A DNA stretch of 5,107 nt. It comes from Legionellales bacterium. GTDB taxonomy: Bacteria; Pseudomonadota; Gammaproteobacteria; Legionellales; Legionellaceae. The number at the start of each line of letters is the position of its first letter. Within the stretch, counting starts at the first letter, position 1. Of the stretch, positions 1 to 5,107 are shown in pieces. Location of the stretch: NCBI GenBank assembly GCA_003489505.1, contig DNMA01000196.1, positions 1-5,107 on the forward strand, given 5' to 3'. Under the pieces are notes generated by a model. It had not been told where the DNA came from. It ran no database searches and saw nothing but the letters and a program-made list of their open reading frames with translations. The position numbers and the translations under genes are program-made.

Positions 1-365
1 GCATAAAATTCTTGGTTCATGGCCAGAATGAATTGATTATCATTTAAAGGTTTCTTCTCATTGGCATTGATAAAGAATAAATTGTGTTCGCCTAGGCAGA
101 TGTAAAATACAGCAAGTTCGAATAGAAAATTTAAAACCAAACCAAAACCATGTCTACCCATGACTCCAAAAATGATACAGAGCAAAGTCAAAGAACCTAA
201 ATAAATAGCATATCGCATAACAGGAGCTGCGCGTAAAATATATTCAGGGACATAGGTTTCAATCAATTGTGCATATCGGTCAGCCCATTTTTTTCTAAAC
301 GTAAAAAACTGATGCGTGAGATATTTTTCACTTAAAAGACAAATAATAATAATCAAAAAGCGCAT
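1..365 (-). CDS. AmpE-like inner-membrane protein, N-terminal part (runs off the window)
   Basis: An open frame from the ATG at 365 reads 121 residues to the window edge with no stop, so only the N-terminus is present. The protein starts with a short hydrophobic stretch (residues 3-11), has a basic/aromatic segment (about 20-32), then two likely membrane spans (about 49-69 and 74-93), the second ending in FYICLG followed by a polar region. An early Glu in SEKY after the first hydrophobic stretch, then a span pair ending in a CLG-type motif, resembles AmpE proteins (CobD/CbiB-related membrane family). In enterobacteria AmpE is linked to beta-lactamase induction signalling through AmpD/AmpG. 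The start is well set: AAGGAGT lies 7 nt upstream. The gene follows the antiporter by 15 nt and is almost certainly cotranscribed with it. The family call is from memory of AmpE N-termini; another small polytopic membrane protein is possible. Confidence 0.55.
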   Translation of the reverse strand, partial: MRFLIIIICLLSEKYLTHQFFTFRKKWADRYAQLIETYVPEYILRAAPVMRYAIYLGSLTLLCIIFGVMGRHGFGLVLNFLFELAVFYICLGEHNLFFINANEKKPLNDNQFILAMNQEFY

Positions 366-372
366 GCTATAA

Positions 373-379
373 ACTCCTT
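373..379 (-). promoter_or_regulatory. Strong Shine-Dalgarno for the AmpE-like gene
   Basis: On the minus strand AAGGAGT ends 7 nt before the ATG at 365. It sits just after the antiporter stop codon (383-381), in the 15-nt gap between the two genes. It fixes the start codon of the downstream gene, which is cut by the window edge. Confidence 0.8.
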
Positions 380-380
380 G

Positions 381-1547
381 TTAATCTTTACGCATTTTGT
401 CAGATAAAGACATTGGCGTTGGATACATTAATACAACGATGTATGAAGATGCTATAAATGTTAAAATGGTTGTTGCTTGTATCAAATTGCTTGATAGATT
501 ACTGATTAAACCACCCTCTAGAGCAATACTTGCGACCAAGAGGGAGAACTCGCTGGCTTGACCCAGACGAAGACCGACTTCTTTCGAAACGGTTTTCTTT
601 TCACCTGCTTTCCAAAACATGAGGTGAAAACAAAGCGGTTTAATAATCAAAATGAATGCCGATAAAGTTAAAGCAGGCACAATAATCATTTTGGCTAAAT
701 CAAAGTTAAATGTTGCTCCCACTGAGAAGAAAAACATCACAAGGAAAAAATCACGCAGCGGTTTTAAGCTTTCTGCAATGTATAAAGAAATCGGACTAGC
801 TGCTAATGCTACACCTGCAACAAAAGCGCCAATGTCTTCTGATAGATTCAGTTTTTTTGCCAAAATTGACATCCCTAAACACCAGCCAATCGATAACAAA
901 AATACATATTCTTTGGTCCGATCAAATTTAGCCAAGAGTTTAACGAGAATATATTTTTCACAAAAAAATGCAAAAGCAATTAATAGCGGGAAGGTAACAC
1001 TCACTGATAAGAGCTGGTGCCATGAAAAACCTTTTTGCGCACCATCAATCATAATTAAAATGATGATAGCGATTAAGTCTTGCATTAAAAGAACAGAAAT
1101 CATGACTTCACCGGTATGTTGGTGATGCAAAATGGTGGTTGGTAACAGTTTTAAGCCAATGATAGTACTAGAAAACATCATGGCGGCGCCAATAATCATT
1201 GAGTCGTTGTGAGCAAGACCAAAAGCTCTGGCGATACCATAACAAATCACCGCAAAGATTAATGAGCTAAATAAGGCAATCCAGGTGACCTCTTTGAGCA
1301 TGTGTATTAAGTTTTGTGGCTGGAGATGGAGCCCCAAGAGAAAGAGCAAGAAGACAATACCCACTTCACCGACTTGTTGAATCGCACTGAGTTCAGGAAC
1401 CCATTTGAGCCCCCAAGGCCCCAGTAAAGCCCCTAAAAGAATATAGGCTACTAAAAGGGATTGTCGAGTATAGAGTACTAATGTGGAAAGCAGGGCGGCG
1501 CCAGTAAATATTAAAAAGATAGTATAAAAAAAAGCGTCGTCATGCAT
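381..1547 (-). CDS. CPA2-family monovalent cation:proton antiporter, membrane domain only (Kef-type)
   Basis: This 388-residue, strongly hydrophobic protein has the full Na+/H+ exchanger fold expected of the monovalent cation:proton antiporter-2 family, with about 11-13 membrane spans. Family landmarks are EVGIVFLLFLLGLHL (61-75), MFSSTI (124-129), LLMQDL with its conserved Asp157 (153-158), EDIGAFVAGVALA (237-249), FFLVMFFFSVGA (267-278) and LRLGQASEFSLLV (326-338). It should exchange K+ or Na+ for protons across the inner membrane. KefB/KefC have about 600 residues with a C-terminal nucleotide-binding (RCK/TrkA-N) domain; here the protein ends shortly after the last span at PTPMSLSDKMRKD, so that domain is absent and the stop is a clean TAA. 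The chosen ATG gives a normal N-terminus; AGGA lies 11 nt upstream, a rather long spacing. The next gene starts 15 nt after the stop. The ion preference cannot be read from sequence. Confidence 0.9.
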   Translation of the reverse strand: MHDDAFFYTIFLIFTGAALLSTLVLYTRQSLLVAYILLGALLGPWGLKWVPELSAIQQVGEVGIVFLLFLLGLHLQPQNLIHMLKEVTWIALFSSLIFAVICYGIARAFGLAHNDSMIIGAAMMFSSTIIGLKLLPTTILHHQHTGEVMISVLLMQDLIAIIILIMIDGAQKGFSWHQLLSVSVTFPLLIAFAFFCEKYILVKLLAKFDRTKEYVFLLSIGWCLGMSILAKKLNLSEDIGAFVAGVALAASPISLYIAESLKPLRDFFLVMFFFSVGATFNFDLAKMIIVPALTLSAFILIIKPLCFHLMFWKAGEKKTVSKEVGLRLGQASEFSLLVASIALEGGLISNLSSNLIQATTILTFIASSYIVVLMYPTPMSLSDKMRKD

Positions 1548-1658
1548 CGATCATTCTATCCTAGACATCGTTAAAAAAATTACATTTAGAATATCACAAA
1601 AAAACTCTAGGTTAAATTGCTCTAAAGTAATCTTTTGAAGGAATTTTTTATTTAATCC

Positions 1659-1687
1659 ATTGTTAATTTTGGTCTAATGATAGTCAA
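1659..1687 (-). promoter_or_regulatory. Candidate sigma-70 promoter for the antiporter/AmpE-like unit
   Basis: On the minus strand TTGACT (1687-1682, 5 of 6 matches to TTGACA) is followed after exactly 17 nt by AACAAT (1664-1659, 4 of 6 matches to TATAAT). It would give a leader of about 100 nt before the antiporter ATG at 1547. A weaker alternative nearer the gene is TTAACC (1615-1610) with TATTCT (1593-1588) at 16-nt spacing. In AT-rich DNA such matches arise by chance, so this is only a candidate, supported by its location in the largest gap of the window. Confidence 0.4.
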
Positions 1688-1714
1688 TAGGTTTTTAAGT
1701 CGTGAGCACTGATA

Positions 1715-3367
1715 CTAAAACTTTCTTCCAGGGCCCCGAGATGCTCCCATCTGTTCTTCATGTTGTTGAATATTATCATCTTGTTCATTCTTTAAACTAT
1801 CAAGTATGGCCTTTAGTTTTTGAATTTTTTGATGAGAGTCAGATTGAAGTTCTGAATGGCCAGTAAAGATTTTTAAAAGAAGAGCCACAATTGAAATGAT
1901 TTTTGCAAGATAATCGATAGTACTAGAAAAGTAATTTCGATGTTGGCCAAATTTTTTTCGTTCAGAGTTTACAGCCAGGATACTTTTTTCAGCAAAAAAC
2001 GATGCGTTTTTGCATGACAAATAATTTTCAATGATGGTCTCAAATAATTCTTTGGCTTCTTCATAATGTTCTATTTCACCATCTTTCTTAAACTCTTCAG
2101 ATTTTTTTTGAATATCCAGTAATGCCTCTTTGAGCTCTTTGGGTTCTACAAATAATAAACAGGCTAACCTGCACAATTTTGAGATTTCGGGTGCATTTTT
2201 ATGTATCTGGATTAGCATTTGTTCGGAAATAATTTTTTTAAAATCATCTAGACTTATTTTCATTTTTCGAAACTTGATATAGTTTTCTTTAATGGTATTT
2301 TTTCCTTCTTCATCAGAAATTGCCTTGTAAATATCCCCAAAAAGCTTTTCTTCTTTTCGATTTCCATGAGTTTTGGGGTTCATATAAAATATGACATACC
2401 TTCCTTTTTCACACCCTGGATGCCCCCAATAATTATTTAAATTGATAATATGTGTAAGGCCATTATAATATCCTTCATTGCCTGTATGCCCATGAATAAA
2501 ATTGACGTGATAATTTTCATGTTGTGATTTTCTATCAATATCTAAGTCTCTGCTCCAAATTACAATATGTAATGGATGGTTTTTTTGTAGTTGAGAGGAT
2601 ATGGTGTTTGCATCGACATGTCTTTTGAATTCAGCATTAACTTTATCAATCGTTTGGGCTAGTTTTTCTGCGCTACTATCTTCATACGCAACACAAAACT
2701 GATTTGCAACTAATTTAACAGTTGATATTGCTATTGGAGCATGACTATAAATTGAAATTTCATTTTTGTCTTCACTTAATGAGTAACTGATAGCTTTTAA
2801 ATAAGGTTTATAAACTTTGTTTGTTAAATTTCCAACTTCTTGAACAGACAATAATTTTTTATTTATTAAAGTGGCTACATTATGAAGAGATGAGGTTTGT
2901 TCAACTATAATTGATGGTTGAAATTTTTGGCTGTTAGCATAGCGCCCTAAAAACTCAGCGCCATGATTAGATATAAGTATCTCCATGGGAAGTTGTTCTT
3001 GATGAAGTTTTTCTAAAATGAGTAACGTAAAATAGTCATTATTTCCTCTATCTCCAAGTTCATCTCCAATCAGTCGAACAAAACAGTTCTTGTTAACTTT
3101 CATAGCTTGAATAATATCTTTGAATTCCTGAATGTCTTCTTGGGTCAGTTGACGGGTTGATTTGTTATATATTGGTAACAATTTAAAATATTGGTCTTTA
3201 TTTAAATCAGATACGATACCTTGCTTAATCAGTATGAATAAAAACTTAATGGTATTCCCATGCAAATCACCAAAGGTAAATTCAGAGTGAGGAATATGAT
3301 GCTCTTCATCAATTTTAGGATATTGATAGAGACTAACTTGACTTTCTTCAATTAGTTCATAAGCCAT
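1715..3367 (-). CDS. Wip-like PPP-family metallophosphatase, putative Dot/Icm (type IVB) secreted effector
   Basis: A 550-residue protein whose first ~330 residues carry the complete PPP serine/threonine phosphatase motif series. These are FGDLHGN (32-38; Asp34 and His36 as metal ligands), GDELGDRGNN (101-110; Asp102, Asp106, Arg107), SNHGAEF (133-139; Asn134 and His135, in place of GNHE), YSHAP (207-211; His209), IWSRD (270-274) and IHGHTG (291-296; His292, His294), followed by INLNNYWG (308-315). The order matches the two-metal active site, so it should hydrolyse phosphoesters, most likely on phosphoproteins. Residues ~340-480 are charged and probably helical, 486-502 form a hydrophobic segment, and the last 25 residues contain several Glu/Asp (528-538) near the C-terminus, resembling the E-block of Dot/Icm substrates. 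Overall it recalls the Legionella effectors WipA and WipB. There is no signal peptide. A weak TAGG lies 7 nt before the ATG. The gene is visibly more AT-rich than its neighbours. The phosphatase fold is near certain; secretion is an inference. Confidence 0.85.
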   Translation of the reverse strand: MAYELIEESQVSLYQYPKIDEEHHIPHSEFTFGDLHGNTIKFLFILIKQGIVSDLNKDQYFKLLPIYNKSTRQLTQEDIQEFKDIIQAMKVNKNCFVRLIGDELGDRGNNDYFTLLILEKLHQEQLPMEILISNHGAEFLGRYANSQKFQPSIIVEQTSSLHNVATLINKKLLSVQEVGNLTNKVYKPYLKAISYSLSEDKNEISIYSHAPIAISTVKLVANQFCVAYEDSSAEKLAQTIDKVNAEFKRHVDANTISSQLQKNHPLHIVIWSRDLDIDRKSQHENYHVNFIHGHTGNEGYYNGLTHIINLNNYWGHPGCEKGRYVIFYMNPKTHGNRKEEKLFGDIYKAISDEEGKNTIKENYIKFRKMKISLDDFKKIISEQMLIQIHKNAPEISKLCRLACLLFVEPKELKEALLDIQKKSEEFKKDGEIEHYEEAKELFETIIENYLSCKNASFFAEKSILAVNSERKKFGQHRNYFSSTIDYLAKIISIVALLLKIFTGHSELQSDSHQKIQKLKAILDSLKNEQDDNIQQHEEQMGASRGPGRKF

Positions 3368-3383
3368 TGACTAGCCTAGTTAA
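3367..3383 (-). repeat. 17-bp imperfect inverted repeat over the effector ribosome binding site
   Basis: Reading the minus strand, TTAACTAG-G-CTAGTCAA has 8-nt arms matching at 7 of 8 positions. It covers the weak Shine-Dalgarno (AGG, 3377-3375) and ends on the A of the start codon. As RNA it could form at most a stem of about six pairs (one mismatch) with a GGC loop; as DNA it could be an operator. The arms contain only one G:C pair in the RNA stem, so stability would be low. Confidence 0.4.
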
Positions 3384-3391
3384 TAACCTTA

Positions 3392-3402
3392 AATATAGTA
3401 TA
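3392..3402 (-). promoter_or_regulatory. Possible -10 region for the effector gene
   Basis: The minus strand reads TATACTATATT here, which contains two overlapping hexamers (TATACT, 3402-3397, and TATATT, 3397-3392), each 5 of 6 matches to TATAAT. They lie 25-30 nt before the effector ATG. No acceptable -35 hexamer is found 16-18 nt upstream, so transcription may need an activator or may simply read through from epmC. AT-rich composition makes chance matches likely. Confidence 0.25.
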
Positions 3403-3416
3403 GAACAAAAATTAAT

Positions 3417-3962
3417 TTAGAATGATAAACCAGCATCAGGGAGATGAGTTGTAAGGCACTCAAAACTTGGACATTTATAATGAATCTCTAGCGCCTCACA
3501 TAGAACTTTTGCACGAGCTGATAATCCCTTGTGAAGGAAGGTCTCTTTCTGTTTGATGATGGCCTCTCGAAACGTTTGAATATCCATGGGGGTGCCATTG
3601 AGATTATCAACACTAATTTGAAAGGGATAACCGCAGCTATCCGATAATATCCATTCCAATGCTTGGGGTTTGACTTCTACTTTTTCGAAATCTTTTTGTT
3701 GGGCTTCATTTCTGCCATCTGGGATATACCAATAACCATAATCTTCTTGTAGCCTACGTTGTGGTCCTGCAATTAACCAGTGGGCAATTTCATGGAGGGC
3801 GCTACTAAAAAAGCCTCTGGCAAAAATAACTTGGTGATAGGGACAGTTATCATTTGCTGGTACATACAAAGGCTCATCACCACCACGCACTAAAATCGTT
3901 TGATAGTCTTTTTGAAAGCACTCATTAAAGAGGGTGATGATATCGGTTACATCGTAAATCAT
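3417..3962 (-). CDS. epmC: Elongation factor P hydroxylase EpmC (YfcM)
   Basis: The 181-residue product matches E. coli EpmC (YfcM) along its length: GGDEPLYVPA (27-36), PYHQVIFARGFFSSALHEIAHW (41-62), RRLQEDYGYWYIPDGR (69-84), FEKVEVKPQALEW (92-104) and GYPFQISVDNL (111-121). The HExxH signature at 57-61 is the presumed metal-binding site. In E. coli EpmC hydroxylates the beta-lysylated lysine of EF-P, the last step after EpmB and EpmA; the modified EF-P relieves ribosome stalling at polyproline. The length is the usual one and the protein looks intact. Its start lies 5 nt after the exonuclease stop, and the bases before the ATG (TAAAGCCT) contain no clear Shine-Dalgarno, which suggests translational coupling to the upstream gene. 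epmA, epmB and efp are not in this window. Confidence 0.95.
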   Translation of the reverse strand: MIYDVTDIITLFNECFQKDYQTILVRGGDEPLYVPANDNCPYHQVIFARGFFSSALHEIAHWLIAGPQRRLQEDYGYWYIPDGRNEAQQKDFEKVEVKPQALEWILSDSCGYPFQISVDNLNGTPMDIQTFREAIIKQKETFLHKGLSARAKVLCEALEIHYKCPSFECLTTHLPDAGLSF

Positions 3963-3967
3963 AGGCT

Positions 3968-4771
3968 TTATTCAAGGATTAAGTTTTTGGTTTGTTCTAA
4001 ATAAGGAACAAAAGCATGCCAATGGGCTTTATGAGTTTGTTTGTAAATATACTCTTCAATACAAGTCAATAAATTCAAATATTGTTGTTTGGTAAAGCTA
4101 CCTTTACTCCATAAATAGCGTAAATAAATCAAATAGGTGTTGAGTACATCACTTTCACAATAATCACAGATTTTCTGTAGCTCACCATTTAAATAAGCTG
4201 GATAAACTTCACTGCCATGCAATCCAATCTTACCCGGTAAACCTAGTATTTGAGAAAACTCATCTAAAGGGGCAAAGGCTTTGCCTTGATAACTCGAAAG
4301 GACATCCATAACGTCGGTATGTCTTTGATGATAGCGATTGATGTAGTTATTCCATTTGAAATCATTAAATTTTTCACCCGCTTCCCAGTAAATGGGCGCT
4401 TGAATATGGTGAAGAATCGTTCGATATTGTAGAACGGGCAAATCAAAGCCTTGACCATTCCATGAAACCAAGGTGGGTTGAGATTTTTCTATTCCCAGAA
4501 ATAGACGTTCAATGATTTCTTTTTCAGATTCGCCGTCTTGTCCAAGGGTTGTAATTTTAATTTGTTGATGGTCTTGATAAATAATCGAGATGGCAATAAT
4601 TTTTTGTAAAAAATGAGGGAGAAAATCGTTTCCTGCTTTTTCCATACGCTTTATACGAATAATATTCCAAGCTTCATTATGACTTAAGTTCTTATCAATA
4701 TCATAAATTAATCTTGCGTTTTCCATATCAGGAATGGTTTCAATATCAAAGCATAAGATTTTAAAGTTCAT
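3968..4771 (-). CDS. Predicted PolB-like 3'-5' exonuclease (DEDDy family, stand-alone)
   Basis: This 267-residue protein has the three exonuclease motifs of the DEDDy class. Exo I is CFDIETIPD (7-15; Asp9 and Glu11), Exo II is SWNGQGFDLPVL (103-114; Asn105 and Asp110) and Exo III is YCESD (204-208; Tyr204 and Asp208). The flanking stretches HTDVMDVLSS (151-160), GLPGKIGLHGSEVY (177-190) and SDVLNTYLIYLRY (207-219) are typical of the stand-alone family related to the proofreading domain of DNA polymerase B. It should remove nucleotides from 3' ends using two metal ions; its natural substrate is not known to me. No polymerase domain is attached, and the length is normal. AGGAAG 4 nt before the ATG sets the start. 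The gene begins 8 nt after the potD stop and ends 5 nt before epmC, so the three are probably one transcript. Confidence 0.92.
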   Translation of the reverse strand: MNFKILCFDIETIPDMENARLIYDIDKNLSHNEAWNIIRIKRMEKAGNDFLPHFLQKIIAISIIYQDHQQIKITTLGQDGESEKEIIERLFLGIEKSQPTLVSWNGQGFDLPVLQYRTILHHIQAPIYWEAGEKFNDFKWNNYINRYHQRHTDVMDVLSSYQGKAFAPLDEFSQILGLPGKIGLHGSEVYPAYLNGELQKICDYCESDVLNTYLIYLRYLWSKGSFTKQQYLNLLTCIEEYIYKQTHKAHWHAFVPYLEQTKNLILE

Positions 4772-4775
4772 AGTT

Positions 4776-4781
4776 CTTCCT
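4776..4781 (-). promoter_or_regulatory. Shine-Dalgarno of the exonuclease gene, overlapping the potD stop
   Basis: The minus strand reads TAGGAAG, in which the TAG (4782-4780) is the stop of the upstream gene and AGGAAG is the ribosome binding site 4 nt before the ATG at 4771. Ribosomes finishing potD would occupy this site, so the two genes are probably translationally linked. Confidence 0.8.
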
Positions 4782-5107
4782 ATATCGATAATTTAAATCG
4801 TTCCCAATATTCGTTGTAAAGCTTTAGGGCATTTGCATCTAATGACTTTTGTAAAATACCATATTTTAATGTTTCGGAACTAGGAAATAAAATAGGGTCA
4901 TTGACTAAATTTTTAGGTAAAAAGGCCTTGGCTTTTTCATTAGTGACAGAAAAACCAAATTTTTTGGTAATGAGGGCACTATTTTGGGGTTCTAAAATAA
5001 AGTTGATAAATGCGTAAGACTCTTCAATATTTTGAGCATTTTGAGTGATTGAAAAGCCTTCATTCCATAGGATGAAACCCTCTTGCGGATAAATAAACTC
5101 AATAGCA
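4780..5107 (-). CDS. potD: Spermidine/putrescine ABC transporter substrate-binding protein PotD, C-terminal part
   Basis: The frame enters at the window edge and gives 108 residues before a TAG stop at 4782-4780; the start lies outside. It aligns with the C-terminus of E. coli PotD: YPQEGFILWNEGFSI matches the WPKEGGIFWMDSLAI region, AYAFINFIL-type helix residues follow (SYAFINFILEP), then FGFSVTN, DPILFPSSETLKYG, and LYNEYWERFKL at the end. PotD is the periplasmic receptor that delivers polyamines to the PotABC importer. Of the E. coli polyamine-contacting residues, Trp255 and Gln327 align with Trp and Gln here, while Asp257 aligns with Glu. In the usual potABCD order, potA, potB and potC would lie beyond position 5107. 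The exonuclease gene follows by 8 nt. The alignment was made by eye from memory of the E. coli sequence; a related binding protein of the same family is possible. Confidence 0.88.
   Translation of the reverse strand, partial: AIEFIYPQEGFILWNEGFSITQNAQNIEESYAFINFILEPQNSALITKKFGFSVTNEKAKAFLPKNLVNDPILFPSSETLKYGILQKSLDANALKLYNEYWERFKLSI

Noticed and set aside
652..1125. 157-codon plus-strand open frame opposite the antiporter
   Set aside because: It lies wholly inside a clear antiporter gene on the other strand, resembles no family and is Lys/Ala-rich low-complexity; it is an antisense shadow.
1548..1714. Intrinsic terminator after the effector gene
   Set aside because: No GC-rich stem followed by a T-tract was found on the minus strand. 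The T-run at about 1604-1598 has no inverted repeat before it.
3384..3430. PmrA- or CpxR-type regulator site upstream of the effector
   Set aside because: The region holds AT-rich words such as CTAAATTAAT, but no spaced tandem repeat that matches the Legionella PmrA or CpxR sites as I know them.
4264..4458. 64-codon minus-strand open frame inside the exonuclease gene
   Set aside because: It is out of frame within a gene with strong DEDDy motifs and has no recognisable features or ribosome binding site evidence.
1..5107. CRISPR array, tRNA, rRNA, insertion sequence or toxin-antitoxin pair
   Set aside because: No regularly spaced repeats, cloverleaf genes, transposase motifs or small paired genes were seen on either strand; almost all of the window is covered by the seven genes.

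Overview
All recognisable genes in this window lie on the minus strand, so they read from high to low coordinates. The DNA is AT-rich. The gene content (a PotD-type polyamine-binding protein, a PolB-like exonuclease, the EF-P hydroxylase EpmC, an AmpE-like membrane protein and a Wip-like PPP phosphatase) points to a gammaproteobacterium. The phosphatase resembles Dot/Icm effectors of Legionella and carries an acidic C-terminal tail, so an intracellular member of the Legionellales is the best guess. That assignment is an inference from gene families; no rRNA or other taxonomic marker is present.

Layout in transcription order: (1) 5107-4780, the C-terminal 108 residues of a spermidine/putrescine-binding protein (potD), which runs in from outside the window. 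(2) 4771-3968, a stand-alone DEDDy 3'-5' exonuclease, whose ribosome binding site overlaps the potD stop codon. (3) 3962-3417, epmC, starting 5 nt after the exonuclease stop. (4) 3367-1715, a 550-residue metallophosphatase of the PPP superfamily with a helical C-terminal region, a hydrophobic segment and a glutamate-rich tail: a probable type IV-secreted effector, preceded by a 49-nt gap with a -10-like element and an inverted repeat over the ribosome binding site. (5) A 167-nt non-coding gap with a plausible promoter. (6) 1547-381, a CPA2 (Kef-type) cation/proton antiporter that is only the membrane domain. (7) 365-1, the N-terminal 121 residues of an AmpE-like membrane protein, running off the window 15 nt after the antiporter stop, with a strong Shine-Dalgarno sequence.

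Genes 1-3 form a tight housekeeping run (polyamine uptake, nucleic-acid processing, EF-P modification). Genes 6-7 form a second two-gene membrane-protein unit. The putative effector sits between these blocks, is visibly richer in A+T than either, and is the most unusual item. I see no CRISPR array, tRNA, rRNA, insertion sequence or convincing intrinsic terminator. There is no plus-strand gene that I believe, and no gene-free stretch longer than 167 nt.
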